A stretch of 64,000 nucleotides of DNA from Pseudomonas benzenivorans (GTDB lineage Bacteria > Pseudomonadota > Gammaproteobacteria > Pseudomonadales > Pseudomonadaceae), in the NCBI RefSeq assembly GCF_900100495.1, contig NZ_FNCT01000004.1:248001-312000 (forward strand), read 5' to 3'. The position numbers were made by a program, and so were the translations under genes. Under the pieces are notes generated by a model. The model had not been told where the DNA came from and searched no databases. It was given only the letters and a program-made list of their open reading frames with translations. Positions 18,055 to 27,770 of this stretch are shown here, one piece after another. The first letter of the stretch is position 1. Each line of letters opens with the position of its first letter.

Positions 18055-19109
18055 ACGAACTCGAACTGCTCGGTCCGCGTGCCCACGGCCTGGCCTGTGG
18101 CAGCGCGGTGCTCAAGGCCAGCGCGGAAGACTTCCAGGTCGACGAAGTGCTGGACATTCCCCTGGCCGGCGCGGGCGAGCACCTCTGGCTATGGGTGGAA
18201 AAGCGCGGGCTGAATACCGAGGAGGCGGCGCGCCGTATCGCCCGTGCCGCCGGCGTGCCGCTGCGGATGATCAGCTATGCCGGGCTGAAGGATCGCCAGG
18301 CGCTGACCCGCCAGTGGTTCAGCCTGCACCTGCCGGGCAAGTCCGATCCCGATCTGTCTGGCGCCGAACACGCCACCCTGAGCATCCTCAAGCAGGTGCG
18401 CCACTCGCGTAAGTTGCAGCGCGGCGCCCATGCGGCCAACGGTTTTACCCTGCGTCTGACGCGGCTCGATGCCGATCGCGATGCCCTGCAGGAGCGGCTG
18501 ACCCGCATTGCCGCGCAGGGAATCCCCAACTATTACGGCCTGCAGCGTTTCGGCTTCGAGGGCGGCAACCTTGCCCATGCGCGGCATTTTGCCGAGCGCC
18601 AGACGCTGCCCGAGCAGCGCAATGTGCGCTCGCGGGTGCTTTCGGCGGCGCGCAGCTACCTGTTCAACCGGGTGCTGGCTGAGCGTGTCGGCGCAGGAAG
18701 CTGGAACCAGGCACAGATCGGCGACCTGCTGGCCTTCACCGACAGCCGCAGCTTCTTCATGGCGGGCGAGGCCGAGTGCGGCGATCCGCGCCTGGCGATT
18801 CTCGACCTGCATCCGACCGGCCCGCTGTGGGGCGCCGGGGCGTCACCGGCAGGCGGTGCGTCCCATGCCTTGGAGCAGGATGTTGCCGCGGGCGAGCAGG
18901 CATTGGCCGACTGGCTGGCAGAAGCGGGCATGGCGCACGAACGGCGCATTCTGCGCCTCCCCATCGGCGGTTTGACGTGGCATTATCCCGAGCCTGACAT
19001 TCTGCAACTGGAATTCGTCCTGCCGGCTGGATGCTTCGCCACCGTAGTGGTGCGTGAGCTCGTCGATCTGTTGCCGGCAGGGCAGACGGATAACCCATGC
19101 GTATTCTGA
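18051..19109 (+). CDS. truD: tRNA pseudouridine(13) synthase
   Basis: Isomerises U13 in tRNA-Glu. The 352-residue protein has the catalytic aspartate in [14 protein letters not shown] (about residue 83) and the truD-specific insertion domain; the N-terminus contains EDFQVDEVL and [13 protein letters not shown]. It overlaps ispF by four bases and surE by 13 bases, implying translational coupling. Confidence 0.97.
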   Translation: MNELELLGPRAHGLACGSAVLKASAEDFQVDEVLDIPLAGAGEHLWLWVEKRGLNTEEAARRIARAAGVPLRMISYAGLKDRQALTRQWFSLHLPGKSDPDLSGAEHATLSILKQVRHSRKLQRGAHAANGFTLRLTRLDADRDALQERLTRIAAQGIPNYYGLQRFGFEGGNLAHARHFAERQTLPEQRNVRSRVLSAARSYLFNRVLAERVGAGSWNQAQIGDLLAFTDSRSFFMAGEAECGDPRLAILDLHPTGPLWGAGASPAGGASHALEQDVAAGEQALADWLAEAGMAHERRILRLPIGGLTWHYPEPDILQLEFVLPAGCFATVVVRELVDLLPAGQTDNPCVF

Positions 19110-19846
19110 TTTCTAACGATGACGGAGTGGCAGCGCCAGGCCTCGCCGCGCTGCATGCTGCGTTGACCGATTATGCCGAGTGCACGGTGATCGCTCCCGA
19201 TCAGGACAAGAGCGGCGCCAGCAGCTCGCTGACCCTCGACCGTCCGCTGCATCCGCAGACGCTGCCCAATGGCTTCATCAGCCTCAATGGCACGCCGACC
19301 GATTGCGTGCATCTCGGTTTGAACGGGCTGCTGCCGGACCTGGCGGATCTGGTGGTGTCGGGCATCAACCTGGGCGCCAACCTGGGGGATGACGTGCTCT
19401 ATTCCGGTACCGTGGCGGCGGCCCTGGAGGGGCGTTTCCTGACCCGTCCGGCATTCGCCTTCTCCCTGCTCTCGCGGTTGCCGGATAACCTGCCGACTGC
19501 CGCCTACTTCGCGCGCAAGCTGGTCGAAGCCCACGAGCGGCTCGATCTGCCGCCGCGCACCGTGCTCAACGTCAACATCCCCAACCTGCCACTGGAGCAT
19601 ATCCGCGGCATCCAGCTGACCCGTCTCGGCCATCGTGCCCGCGCGGCGGCACCGGTCAAGGTGGTCAACCCGCGCGGCAAGGAGGGTTACTGGATTTCGG
19701 TCGCCGGCGATGCCGAGGACGGCGGGCCGGGCACCGACTTCCATGCGGTGCTGCAGGGCTACGTCTCCGTGACGCCGCTGCAACTGGATCGCACCTTCCG
19801 GGAGGGCTTGCACAGCCTGGAGCCTTGGCTGGAGGGTTTGCTTTGA
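19097..19846 (+). CDS. surE: 5'/3'-nucleotidase SurE
   Basis: Metal-dependent nucleoside monophosphate phosphatase of the survival protein E family, 249 residues. The N-terminal [15 protein letters not shown] contains the metal-binding AspAsp pair; [31 protein letters not shown] and NVNIPN are family signatures. It sits in the conserved truD-surE-pcm-nlpD-rpoS stationary-phase cluster. Its stop overlaps pcm by one base (TGATG). Confidence 0.98.
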   Translation: MRILISNDDGVAAPGLAALHAALTDYAECTVIAPDQDKSGASSSLTLDRPLHPQTLPNGFISLNGTPTDCVHLGLNGLLPDLADLVVSGINLGANLGDDVLYSGTVAAALEGRFLTRPAFAFSLLSRLPDNLPTAAYFARKLVEAHERLDLPPRTVLNVNIPNLPLEHIRGIQLTRLGHRARAAAPVKVVNPRGKEGYWISVAGDAEDGGPGTDFHAVLQGYVSVTPLQLDRTFREGLHSLEPWLEGLL

Positions 19847-20523
19847 TGAATCGCGAGCAGGACGAACTGCACCGCCGCGGCATCGGCATGACCTCGCAGC
19901 GGACCCGCGAGCGACTGATTCAGCGCCTGTACGAGGAGGGGCTGTCCAATCCCCACGTGCTCGAAGTGATTCGTCGTACGCCGCGCCACCTGTTCGTCGA
20001 TGAGGCCCTGGCTCATCGGGCCTACGAAGATACCGCGCTGCCCATCGGACATAACCAGACCATCTCGCAACCTTATATGGTCGGGCGGATGACCGAGTTG
20101 CTGTTGGCCGCCGGACCGCTGGACAAGGTATTGGAGATCGGTACCGGGTCGGGCTACCAGACCGCCGTGCTGGCGCAGTTGGTCGAACGGGTGTTCTCGG
20201 TCGAGCGTATCCAGGGCTTGCAGGATCGTGCCAAGGAACGCCTGGTCGGGTTGAACCTGCGCAACGTGGTGTTCCGCTGGGGCGATGGCTGGGAGGGTTG
20301 GCCGGCACTGGCGCCCTACAACGGCATTATCGTTACCGCGGCCGCCGCCGATGTGCCCCAGGCCCTGCTCGACCAGTTGGCGCCGGGCGGGCGCCTGGTG
20401 ATTCCGGTCGGCGCCGGCGATGTGCAGCAACTGCTGTTGATCGTTCGCGAGGAGCAGGGATTCTCCAGGCATGTGCTGGACGCGGTACGCTTCGTGCCGC
20501 TGCTCAATGGGCCCCTGGCCTGA
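19846..20523 (+). CDS. pcm: Protein-L-isoaspartate O-methyltransferase
   Basis: Repairs isoaspartyl residues with S-adenosylmethionine. Family motifs include [12 protein letters not shown] and the SAM-binding loop [16 protein letters not shown]. The ATG at 19846 overlaps the surE stop and has a GGAGGG ribosome site nine bases upstream, giving 225 residues. The alternative ATG at 19888 ([14 protein letters not shown]) gives 211 residues, which is the start I recall for P. aeruginosa; the extra N-terminal 14 residues ([14 protein letters not shown]) are the uncertain part. Confidence 0.95.
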   Translation: MNREQDELHRRGIGMTSQRTRERLIQRLYEEGLSNPHVLEVIRRTPRHLFVDEALAHRAYEDTALPIGHNQTISQPYMVGRMTELLLAAGPLDKVLEIGTGSGYQTAVLAQLVERVFSVERIQGLQDRAKERLVGLNLRNVVFRWGDGWEGWPALAPYNGIIVTAAAADVPQALLDQLAPGGRLVIPVGAGDVQQLLLIVREEQGFSRHVLDAVRFVPLLNGPLA

Positions 20524-20635
20524 GAGACTGTGCGAGAACCTCCGCTTAGTGCAAGCGCCGCGGGCGTCTGGATACGGTCGCACTGCGGTGCCCTGCTTGT
20601 CGCAAGCTCCGAACTCTCGTTGACTAGAAGAATCC

Positions 20636-21574
20636 ATGAATAAGCATATCCTGCTCTACGCCAAAGGCATCGCCATGGGCGCGGCCGATGTAGTGCCCGG
20701 TGTATCCGGCGGCACAGTGGCCTTTATCAGCGGCATCTACGACGAACTGCTGCGCTCGATAGCCAGCGTGCCCCATGCTGTCGGCTTATTGCTGCGCGGG
20801 CGCGCCGCCGCCGCCTGGCAGGCCGCCAATGCGACGTTTCTGCTGACGCTGCTGGCCGGCATCCTGACCAGTGTGGTCAGCTTGGCCCGCTTGATCACCT
20901 ATCTGCTGGAGCATCAGCCGATTCCGGTGTGGTCGTTCTTCTTCGGGTTGATCCTGGTGTCCTCGCACATCGTGGCGCGGGAGATTCGGCGTTGGAATTG
21001 GTCCCGCGCTGTCAGCTTTCTCCTCGGCGCGGCCTTCGCCTACTGGATTACCGTGGCGTCACCGGTGCAGTGGGGCAGCGATCCGCTGAGCCTGTTCTTC
21101 GCCGGTGCCATCGCCATCTGCGCCATGATCCTGCCCGGTATTTCCGGCAGTTTCATCCTGGTTCTGCTGGGGCTGTACCCCTTCATCCTGGGCGCGGTAA
21201 AAAGCCTGGATCTGCCTGTACTGGTTCTATTCGCCAGTGGTTGCCTGGTTGGTATCGTCAGTTTTGCCGGTCTTCTGCGCTGGCTGCTGGTGCGCTGGCG
21301 CGACCTGGCGCTGGCGTTCCTGACCGGCTTGATGCTGGGCTCGCTGAACAAGATCTGGCCGTGGAAGGAAACCCTGACCTGGCAGACCAACGGCCATGGC
21401 GAGCAAGTGCCACTGTTGCAGGCGAACCTGTGGCCGGGGCGCTTTGCGGAGATCACCGGCCAGGATTCGCAGTTGTGGTTGGCTATTCTCCTGGCAATGG
21501 CCGGTGTGCTGTTGGTGCTGGGGCTGGAGTGGCTGGCCGGACGCCGACAGCAAAGCGCTGGCTACACCGAATAA
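20636..21574 (+). CDS. DUF368 family membrane protein
   Basis: A 312-residue polytopic inner membrane protein with about eight hydrophobic segments. The N-terminus AKGIAMGAADVVPGVSGGT and the internal ILPGISGSFILVLLGLYPF are the repeated DUF368 signature; related DUF368 proteins have been implicated in polyprenyl-phosphate (C55-P) recycling (PopT-like), so a lipid-carrier flippase role is plausible but not shown here. It lies between pcm and nlpD, a slot that I recall as empty in P. aeruginosa, and is in the same direction as both. Confidence 0.85.
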   Translation: MNKHILLYAKGIAMGAADVVPGVSGGTVAFISGIYDELLRSIASVPHAVGLLLRGRAAAAWQAANATFLLTLLAGILTSVVSLARLITYLLEHQPIPVWSFFFGLILVSSHIVAREIRRWNWSRAVSFLLGAAFAYWITVASPVQWGSDPLSLFFAGAIAICAMILPGISGSFILVLLGLYPFILGAVKSLDLPVLVLFASGCLVGIVSFAGLLRWLLVRWRDLALAFLTGLMLGSLNKIWPWKETLTWQTNGHGEQVPLLQANLWPGRFAEITGQDSQLWLAILLAMAGVLLVLGLEWLAGRRQQSAGYTE

Positions 21575-21630
21575 TTCCGGCACAATACGCGCCAGTTATC
21601 AGACGCCAGTTGCCAGTAAGGGAGAGACGG

Positions 21631-22497
21631 GTGAGTTTCACTGCCATTCAACTGCGAATTCGCTGCAGCAGCGCTCGATGTCTGTTGAGTGGACTGGTCC
21701 TGGGCGCGCTACTGAGCGGCTGCGCCAGCCCTCCGCCGGGAGGGGTGCAGGTCGTCGACCGTAATAACCGTGGGGCAGCAGCGGCGCAACAGCGTCAGCC
21801 CGTCACCCGTGGGCAGTACGTGGTGCAGCGTGGCGACACGCTCTACTCGATCGCGTTCCGCTTCGGTTGGGACTGGAAAGCCCTGGCTGCGCGCAATGGC
21901 ATTGTGCCGCCCTACCTGATTCGAGTGGGGCAGGTGATTCGCTTCGATGGGCGTCAACCGGCTCGCCCGCCGGCGGTAGCGGCTGCGCCGGTGGTGAGCG
22001 CTCCGGCTTCTGTCAAGCAGCCAGCGGCGCCTGTTCAAGCCATGCCGGTACCGGCGCAGAGCGCGCCTGCGGCGCCGATCAAGGTCGCGCCCGCCGCCAC
22101 GTCGGTGCAGCCGGTGGCGCGCTCGGCGTCCGGTTGGGCATGGCCGTCGAGCGGCGCAGTGATCGGGCGTTTTTCCTCAAACGGCAGTTTGAATAAAGGC
22201 ATTGATATCGCCGGGGAATTGGGCCAGCCTGTTTTGGCTGCGTCTGATGGATCAGTGGTGTACGCCGGGAGTGGTTTACGGGGCTACGGCGAGTTGGTGA
22301 TCATCAAACACAGCGATACCTACGTAAGCGCCTACGGTCATAACCGCAGGCTGTTGGTGCGGGAGGGACAACAGGTCAAAGTCGGGCAGACCATTGCCGA
22401 GATGGGGTCCACGGGTGCCGACCGGGTGAAACTTCATTTTGAAATTCGCCGTCAAGGTAAGCCTGTAGATCCTTTGCAATACCTGCCGCGCCGCTGA
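21631..22497 (+). CDS. nlpD: Lipoprotein NlpD, LysM and degenerate LytM domains
   Basis: Outer-membrane lipoprotein that activates the amidase AmiC at division. The GTG start at 21631 follows GGGAGAGACGG and gives 288 residues with a lipobox LLSGC (Cys31). A LysM domain (about residues 63-106, YVVQRGDTLYSIAFRFGW) is followed by an Ala/Pro/Val-rich linker and a C-terminal M23/LytM domain. The metal-binding HxxxD and HxH motifs are degenerate (NKGIDI, KLHFEI), as is known for NlpD, so it should not cut peptidoglycan itself. The rpoS promoter of related species lies inside nlpD. Confidence 0.95.
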   Translation: MSFTAIQLRIRCSSARCLLSGLVLGALLSGCASPPPGGVQVVDRNNRGAAAAQQRQPVTRGQYVVQRGDTLYSIAFRFGWDWKALAARNGIVPPYLIRVGQVIRFDGRQPARPPAVAAAPVVSAPASVKQPAAPVQAMPVPAQSAPAAPIKVAPAATSVQPVARSASGWAWPSSGAVIGRFSSNGSLNKGIDIAGELGQPVLAASDGSVVYAGSGLRGYGELVIIKHSDTYVSAYGHNRRLLVREGQQVKVGQTIAEMGSTGADRVKLHFEIRRQGKPVDPLQYLPRR

Positions 22498-22602
22498 TCT
22501 GTCTCCAGCCTGTTCCGTCACGTAGGAGGGACAGGCTCGGGTGTGGCCAGGGAATCAGGCGGCGCCAGAGCTTGCTGTCGAACTCAGCAAGGGACAACAA
22601 CA

Positions 22603-23610
22603 ATGGCACTCAATCCAAAAGAAGCGCCGGAGTTTGACGTCGACGATGAAGTGCTCCTGATGGAGCCGGGCATTGTCTTGGTCAATCGGTCGAATGAGGA
22701 GGCAGATGCGCCGCTCGTTCGTACCAAGGCCAAACACTCCACCAGCAGCAAGCAGCACAAATACATCGATTACACCCGCGCACTCGACGCCACTCAGCTG
22801 TATCTCAACGAAATCGGTTTTTCTCCCCTGCTTACCCCCGAAGAGGAAGTGCACTTCGCGCGCCTGGCGCAGAAGGGTGACCCGGCGGGGCGTAAGCGCA
22901 TGATCGAGAGCAATCTGCGCCTGGTGGTGAAAATCGCTCGCCGCTACGTCAATCGTGGTCTATCGCTGCTGGATCTGATCGAAGAGGGCAACCTCGGCTT
23001 GATCCGTGCAGTCGAGAAGTTCGACCCCGAGCGTGGTTTCCGCTTCTCGACCTACGCCACCTGGTGGATTCGTCAGACTATCGAACGGGCGATCATGAAT
23101 CAGACCCGAACCATCCGTCTGCCGATTCATGTGGTCAAGGAACTCAACGTCTACCTGCGCGCCGCTCGCGAACTGACCCAGAAGCTCGACCATGAGCCTT
23201 CGGCCGAAGAAATCGCCAATCTATTGGAAAAGCCGGTGGGTGAGGTCAAGCGCATGCTCGGCCTGAACGAGCGGGTGTCCTCGGTGGATGTCTCGCTCGG
23301 CCCGGATTCGGACAAGACCCTGCTGGATACCTTGACCGATGAGCGCCCCACCGATCCCTGTGAACTGCTGCAGGACGATGACCTCTCGCAGAGCATCGAT
23401 CAGTGGCTGTCCGAGCTGACCGACAAGCAGCGCGAAGTGGTGGTGCGCCGTTTCGGGCTGCGCGGCCACGAAAGCTGCACCCTGGAAGAAGTCGGCCAGG
23501 AGATCGGTCTGACCCGCGAGCGGGTGCGGCAGATTCAGGTCGAAGCGCTCAAGCGCTTGCGCGAAATCCTGGAAAAGAACGGCCTGTCGAGTGACGCACT
23601 GTTCCAGTAA
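22603..23610 (+). CDS. rpoS: RNA polymerase sigma factor RpoS (sigma-38)
   Basis: Stationary-phase and general stress sigma factor, 335 residues. Region 1.2 ([20 protein letters not shown]), region 2 with the -10 recognition helix ([20 protein letters not shown]), region 3 and region 4 with the helix-turn-helix ([19 protein letters not shown]) are all intact. The start at 22603 ([19 protein letters not shown]) is the family start. The GGGACAACAAC leader is a modest ribosome site, in line with post-transcriptional control of rpoS. It lies directly upstream of rsmZ. Confidence 0.99.
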   Translation: MALNPKEAPEFDVDDEVLLMEPGIVLVNRSNEEADAPLVRTKAKHSTSSKQHKYIDYTRALDATQLYLNEIGFSPLLTPEEEVHFARLAQKGDPAGRKRMIESNLRLVVKIARRYVNRGLSLLDLIEEGNLGLIRAVEKFDPERGFRFSTYATWWIRQTIERAIMNQTRTIRLPIHVVKELNVYLRAARELTQKLDHEPSAEEIANLLEKPVGEVKRMLGLNERVSSVDVSLGPDSDKTLLDTLTDERPTDPCELLQDDDLSQSIDQWLSELTDKQREVVVRRFGLRGHESCTLEEVGQEIGLTRERVRQIQVEALKRLREILEKNGLSSDALFQ

Positions 23611-23614
23611 GTGT

Positions 23615-23663
23615 GCATGCTCACAAGCAAACCCGGCTCCGGCCGGGTTTTTTGTGAGCATGC
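23615..23663 (+). terminator. Composite rpoS terminator
   Basis: The inner hairpin AAACCCGG/CCGGGTTT is followed by TTT, and it is enclosed by a perfect 12-bp outer stem, GCATGCTCACAA/TTGTGAGCATGC. The whole structure begins four bases after the rpoS stop and ends three bases before the GacA box of rsmZ. Confidence 0.85.
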
Positions 23664-23666
23664 GCA

Positions 23667-23684
23667 TGTAAGCCATTGCTTACG
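23667..23684 (+). promoter_or_regulatory. GacA upstream activating sequence for rsmZ
   Basis: TGTAAG-N6-CTTACG matches the established GacA box (TGTAAG-N6-CTTACA) at 17 of the defined positions bar one. It lies about 180 bp before the predicted rsmZ start, the spacing known for rsm sRNA genes. A further half-site TGTAAG is at 23690-23695. Confidence 0.9.
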
Positions 23685-23728
23685 CGGTATGTAAGCGATT
23701 GCGGGAAAGAATGGCCGGTAAGTCGCTC

Positions 23729-23783
23729 TAGAAGTATCTTTATATTATTCAACTGATTGATTTATATGGATTTATTTTTATTG
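23729..23783. promoter_or_regulatory. AT-rich linker between GacA box and rsmZ promoter
   Basis: A markedly AT-rich stretch in an otherwise GC-rich genome. In P. aeruginosa the corresponding linker is bound by the H-NS-like proteins MvaT/MvaU (established for rsmZ); binding here is inferred from composition and position only. Confidence 0.55.
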
Positions 23784-23855
23784 TGCTCGCGCGATTGGCG
23801 ACTCCGGCGATCTTTTTCCTGGCTTGTGGGGCGCCCGGAAGTCGCTAATATCACA

Positions 23856-23993
23856 CCTGTGCCAAGGGAAAGGCGCAGGTTGCCAAGGCTGGTAGCCAGG
23901 ACAGTCGCGGGATGCGATTTCATCAGGACGATGAACAGGGAAATAAAGGGAATAGGGACAAAAGAGTGGGCGGGTTATCCCGCCCCTTTTTTT
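23856..23993 (+). ncRNA. rsmZ: Regulatory small RNA RsmZ
   Basis: RsmZ sequesters the translational repressor RsmA/CsrA. It lies between rpoS and fdxA, the position known in P. aeruginosa. A -10-like TAATAT is at 23846-23851. The RNA would start with the hairpin CCTGTGCC-AAGGGAAA-GGCGCAGG, exposing a GGA in the loop, followed by hairpins CATC-AGGAC-GATG and others; I count seven GGA motifs (near 23867, 23899, 23910, 23926, 23939, 23949 and 23956). It ends in the terminator GGGCGGG-TTAT-CCCGCCC plus seven T. The exact 5' end is inferred from the promoter and the first stem. ORFs across this region are not credible. Confidence 0.9.
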
Positions 23994-24007
23994 GTCCGCA
24001 GAAAAGT

Positions 24008-24034
24008 AAGAGACCCGCACAAGGCGGGTCTCTT
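24008..24034. terminator. Bidirectional terminator between rsmZ and fdxA
   Basis: A perfect 11-bp inverted repeat, AAGAGACCCGC-ACAAG-GCGGGTCTCTT, lies between the convergent rsmZ and fdxA. Read on the minus strand it is followed by TACTTTTCT, so it serves fdxA at least. Confidence 0.8.
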
Positions 24035-24057
24035 AGCAGTCGCTGGAGGGATGTGGC

Positions 24058-24381
24058 TCAGCGCTCCAGATGCTGCAGCTTATCTTTCACGCCATCCCAT
24101 TCCTCGGCATCGGCCAAGGCTTCTTTCTTCTCGGTGATGTTCGGCCAGACTTCGGCCAGGTCTGCGTTCAGCTCGATAAATTCCTGCATGTCCTCGGGCA
24201 CCTCGTCCTCGGAGAAGATCGCCTGGGCCGGGCATTCCGGCTCGCAGAGTGCGCAGTCGATGCACTCGTCCGGGTGAATCACCAGGAAGTTCGGGCCTTC
24301 GTAGAAGCAGTCCACCGGACAGACTTCCACACAGTCGGTGTATTTGCATTTGATGCAGTTATCGGTGACGACGAAGGTCAT
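24058..24381 (-). CDS. fdxA: 7Fe ferredoxin FdxA ([3Fe-4S][4Fe-4S])
   Basis: Small 107-residue electron carrier of the Azotobacter FdI type. Cluster ligands are visible in [18 protein letters not shown] and [12 protein letters not shown]. The N-terminus [17 protein letters not shown] is typical. It lies on the minus strand 138 bp after mutS, converging on rsmZ; the conserved neighbourhood does not reveal its redox partner. Confidence 0.97.
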   Translation of the reverse strand: MTFVVTDNCIKCKYTDCVEVCPVDCFYEGPNFLVIHPDECIDCALCEPECPAQAIFSEDEVPEDMQEFIELNADLAEVWPNITEKKEALADAEEWDGVKDKLQHLER

Positions 24382-24519
24382 GGTCTGATTCTCTCCTCGG
24401 GCAGCGGTCTGATCCCTTTCTGCGCAGGGCTTGCAGGCGCTCGGTAATGGCCGCGGCTCAAGCTGTAACCGGGCAGTCGTAAAAATGCGCGCGATTCTAA
24501 CAGCTTGCGCGAGCCTGCG

Positions 24520-27093
24520 TTAGATGCGCGTCTTCCATGTATATAACAGCTCCAGTGCTTTGCGCGGTGTCAGATCATCCGGATTGATTTTCATCAATTC
24601 CTCCAGCACCGGGTGCGGCAGGCTGGCGAACAGATCGCTTTGCAGCGGCACCGTGGCTTGACCGGGCTGCTGCCGTGGCAATTCATGGGGCAGGCTGGTG
24701 GTTTCCAGGCGCGCCAGGTGTTCGCGGGCACGCTGGATTACCGCATTGGGTACGCCGGCCAGCTGTGCCACAGCTAAACCATAGCTCTGGCTGGCCGGGC
24801 CTGGCAGCACATGATGCAAAAAGACGATGCGCTCGTTGTGTTCGGTTGCATTGAGATGAACGTTGGCGACGATCGGCTCGCTTTCCGGCAGCACGGTCAG
24901 TTCGAAATAGTGGGTGGCGAACAGGGTGTAGGCGCGCAGTCTGGCCAGTTGTTCGGCAGCGGCCCAGGCCAGCGACAGGCCGTCGAAGGTGCTGGTGCCG
25001 CGGCCGACTTCGTCCATCAGCACCAGGCTGCACTCCGTGGCGTTGTGCAGGATGTTGGCAGTTTCGCTCATCTCCACCATGAAGGTCGAACGGCCGCCGG
25101 CCAGGTCGTCGCTGGAACCGATACGGGTGAAGATGCGGTCGACCAGGGACAATTCGCAGTGGGCCGCGGGAACGAAGCTGCCGATATGGGCGAGCAGCAC
25201 GATCAACGCGGTCTGGCGCATGTAGGTGGATTTACCGCCCATGTTCGGGCCGGTGATGATCAGCATGCGCGTGGCATCGTCCAGGCGCAGGTCGTTGGCC
25301 ACGAAGGGGGTGGTCAGCACCTGCTCGACCACTGGATGGCGGCCCTGCTCGATGCGCATGCACGACTCGTCGACGAAGCGCGGGCGATTGAGATCGAGGT
25401 TCAGCGCGCGTTCTGCCAGGTTGCTCAGCACATCCAGTTCGGCCAGGGCGGCGGCGCTGTCTTGCAAGGGCGCCAGTTGGCCGATCAGCAATTCCAGCAA
25501 CTCGTCGTAGAGCATCTTCTCGCGGGCCAGGGCACGGCTCTTGGCCGACAGGGCCTTGTCCTCGAACTCCTTGAGTTCCGGGGTGATGAAGCGTTCCGCG
25601 CCTTTCAGCGTCTGTCGGCGGATGTAGTCGGCCGGCGCCGACTCGGCCTGCTTGCTCGGCAGTTCGATGAAGTAGCCGTGCACGCGGTTGTAGCCGACCT
25701 TGAGGTTGGCCAGCCCGGTGCGGGCCTTCTCGCGGGCTTCCAGGTCCATCAGGTACTGGCCGGCGTTTTCGCTGAGCGCCTGCAGCTCGTCCAGTTCGGC
25801 GTCGTAGCCGGTCTTCAGCACGCCGCCGTCGCGGATCACCGCCGGCGGGTTGTCGATGATGGCGCGTCCGAGCAGCTCGGCCAGTTCCGGGTAGGTGCGC
25901 ACCGTGCCGGCCAGTTCGGCCAGGTGCGGCGAGTCCAGCGCCGCCATCGCCTGCTGCAGTTGGGGCAATGCCGCCAGGGCGTCGCGCAGGCGCGCCAGGT
26001 CGCGTGGCCTGGCATTGCGCAGGCCGATGCGGGCGAGGATGCGCTCCAGGTCGCCGATCTCCTTGAGCTGGGGTTGCAGGGTCTCGAAGCGATAGCGTTC
26101 CAGCAGGCAGGCGATCGACTCCTGACGCGCCTCCAGCACCGCACGGTCGCGCAGCGGGCGATTCAGCCAGCGGCTGAGCAGGCGGCTGCCCATGGCGGTC
26201 TGGCAGCGGTCGACCACCGATTGCAGGGTATTGTCGCGACCGCCGGCGAGGTTGATGTCCAGCTCCAGGTTGCGCCGGCTGGCGCCGTCGAGGATCACCG
26301 TGTCGTCGAGGCGTTCATGGCGCAGGCTGCGCAAATGCGGCAGGGCGGTGCGCTGGGTTTCCTTGGCATAGCCGAGCAGGCAGCCGGCGGCGCCGATGGC
26401 CAGGGTCAGGTTTTCGCAGCCGAAGCCCTTCAGGTCCTGGGTGCCGAACTGCTGGCAGAGGCTCTTGTGCGCCGAGTCGCGCTCGAAATCCCAGGGTGCG
26501 CGGCGGCGGGCGCCCTTGCGCTTCTCCGCCGGCAGGCCCTGGGGCCAGTCGTCCGGGATCAGCAATTCGACCGGGTTGAGGCGCTCCAATTCGGCCAGCA
26601 GATTCTCCCAGCCGTTGATCTCCAGCACGCTGAAGCGGCCGCTGGTGATGTCCAGCACCGCCAGGCCGAACAGGCGCTCATCGCCAAGGACCGCCGCCAG
26701 CAGGTTGTCGCGGCGCTCATCCAGCAGCGCTTCGTCGCTGACCGTGCCGGGGGTGATGATGCGCACCACCTGGCGTTCGACCGGGCCCTTGCTGGTGGCC
26801 GGGTCGCCGATCTGCTCGCAGATCACCACCGACTCGCCGAGCTTGACCAGCTTGGCCAGGTACCCCTCCAGCGAATGGAAGGGAATGCCGCACATGGGGA
26901 TGGCCTGGCCGGCGGATTGGCCGCGGGCGGTCAGGGTGATGTCGAGCAGCTTGGCGGCTTTTTTTGCATCCTCGTAGAAGATCTCGTAGAAGTCGCCCAT
27001 GCGGTAGAACATCAGCTGATCCGGGTGCTGGTTCTTCAGCTTCCAGTACTGTTGCATCATCGGGGTGTGGGCGCTGAGATCGCTTTGGCTCAT
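24520..27093 (-). CDS. mutS: DNA mismatch repair protein MutS
   Basis: Recognises mispairs and starts methyl-directed or strand-directed repair with MutL. The 857-residue protein has the mismatch-reading Phe-x-Glu in GDFYEIF near residue 37 of the N-terminal domain, and the C-terminal ABC-type ATPase with Walker [24 protein letters not shown] and ATHYFEL. The start at 27093 ([17 protein letters not shown]) fits the family better than an ATG 27 bases upstream. It is divergent from pncC across 78 bp. Confidence 0.98.
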   Translation of the reverse strand: MSQSDLSAHTPMMQQYWKLKNQHPDQLMFYRMGDFYEIFYEDAKKAAKLLDITLTARGQSAGQAIPMCGIPFHSLEGYLAKLVKLGESVVICEQIGDPATSKGPVERQVVRIITPGTVSDEALLDERRDNLLAAVLGDERLFGLAVLDITSGRFSVLEINGWENLLAELERLNPVELLIPDDWPQGLPAEKRKGARRRAPWDFERDSAHKSLCQQFGTQDLKGFGCENLTLAIGAAGCLLGYAKETQRTALPHLRSLRHERLDDTVILDGASRRNLELDINLAGGRDNTLQSVVDRCQTAMGSRLLSRWLNRPLRDRAVLEARQESIACLLERYRFETLQPQLKEIGDLERILARIGLRNARPRDLARLRDALAALPQLQQAMAALDSPHLAELAGTVRTYPELAELLGRAIIDNPPAVIRDGGVLKTGYDAELDELQALSENAGQYLMDLEAREKARTGLANLKVGYNRVHGYFIELPSKQAESAPADYIRRQTLKGAERFITPELKEFEDKALSAKSRALAREKMLYDELLELLIGQLAPLQDSAAALAELDVLSNLAERALNLDLNRPRFVDESCMRIEQGRHPVVEQVLTTPFVANDLRLDDATRMLIITGPNMGGKSTYMRQTALIVLLAHIGSFVPAAHCELSLVDRIFTRIGSSDDLAGGRSTFMVEMSETANILHNATECSLVLMDEVGRGTSTFDGLSLAWAAAEQLARLRAYTLFATHYFELTVLPESEPIVANVHLNATEHNERIVFLHHVLPGPASQSYGLAVAQLAGVPNAVIQRAREHLARLETTSLPHELPRQQPGQATVPLQSDLFASLPHPVLEELMKINPDDLTPRKALELLYTWKTRI

Positions 27094-27171
27094 CGTTTTA
27101 ACTGTCCGGCTGAATCGCAAAAGCGCCTAGTGTACGGTATCCCCCTGGCTGGCTTTAACCCCGGAGTGCAG

Positions 27172-27684
27172 ATGATTGTGAACGATCAAGGTGTGACGCG
27201 GCTGGCCGCCGAGCTGGGACGGCAACTGCTGGCGCGCGGCGCTCGGGTGAGCACTGCGGAGTCCTGTACCGGCGGTGGGATTGCCGAAGCCATCACGCGG
27301 ATTCCCGGGAGTTCGAGCTGGTTCGAGGCCGGCTACGTGACCTATTCCAATGCGCAGAAGAGCAAGCAGCTGGGCGTGCCTGAGCCGTTGTTCGCCTCGG
27401 TGGGGGCAGTGAGTCGCGAGGTGGTCGAGGCCATGGTGCGCGGTGCCCAGGCCCAGAGCAGCGCGCGCTATGCGGTGGCGGTCAGTGGTGTGGCCGGACC
27501 GGATGGCGGCTCGCCGGAGAAGCCGGTGGGTACGGTCTGGCTGGCCTGGGGCGATGGCGAACGGCTATTCAGTGTGCGCCGACAGTTCGCCGGCGATCGG
27601 GCCGAGGTTCGCCGACAAACGGTCCAGGCCGCATTGGAGGGGCTGCTCAGGCTTGTTGCGGAAGAAAATCCAATCGCGGGGTAG
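27172..27684 (+). CDS. pncC: Nicotinamide-nucleotide amidase PncC (CinA C-terminal domain family)
   Basis: A 170-residue stand-alone CinA C-terminal domain that converts NMN to nicotinic acid mononucleotide in pyridine nucleotide recycling. Signature segments are [32 protein letters not shown] and [20 protein letters not shown]. The ATG at 27172 is the only start near the family N-terminus; the long in-frame extension to 24811 is antisense to mutS. It is transcribed towards recA, as in many gamma-proteobacteria. Confidence 0.93.
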   Translation: MIVNDQGVTRLAAELGRQLLARGARVSTAESCTGGGIAEAITRIPGSSSWFEAGYVTYSNAQKSKQLGVPEPLFASVGAVSREVVEAMVRGAQAQSSARYAVAVSGVAGPDGGSPEKPVGTVWLAWGDGERLFSVRRQFAGDRAEVRRQTVQAALEGLLRLVAEENPIAG

Positions 27685-27711
27685 GCGGGCGACTTGCCCT
27701 GTGGAATAATA

Positions 27712-27727
27712 CTGTCTACTTATACAG
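27712..27727 (+). promoter_or_regulatory. LexA (SOS) box upstream of recA
   Basis: CTGT-CTACTTAT-ACAG matches the LexA consensus CTGT-N8-ACAG perfectly, with flanking TA and TT that extend the dyad. It lies 43 bases before the recA ATG, so recA should be SOS-inducible. Confidence 0.95.
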
Positions 27728-27770
27728 TTGTTGGTGGCCGTCAGGCCCTCTTGATCACGTGAGGACTTCA

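Noticed and set aside
23757..24137. 126-codon frame across rsmZ and the end of fdxA
   Set aside because: It crosses the RsmZ hairpins and two terminators, has no ribosome site and overlaps fdxA antisense; the RNA gene explains the region better.
24811..27171. Long open frame on the + strand across mutS, in frame with pncC
   Set aside because: It is antisense to mutS and consists of repeat-like Gln/Gly/Leu/Val-rich sequence. Only the part from 27172 matches the CinA/PncC family.
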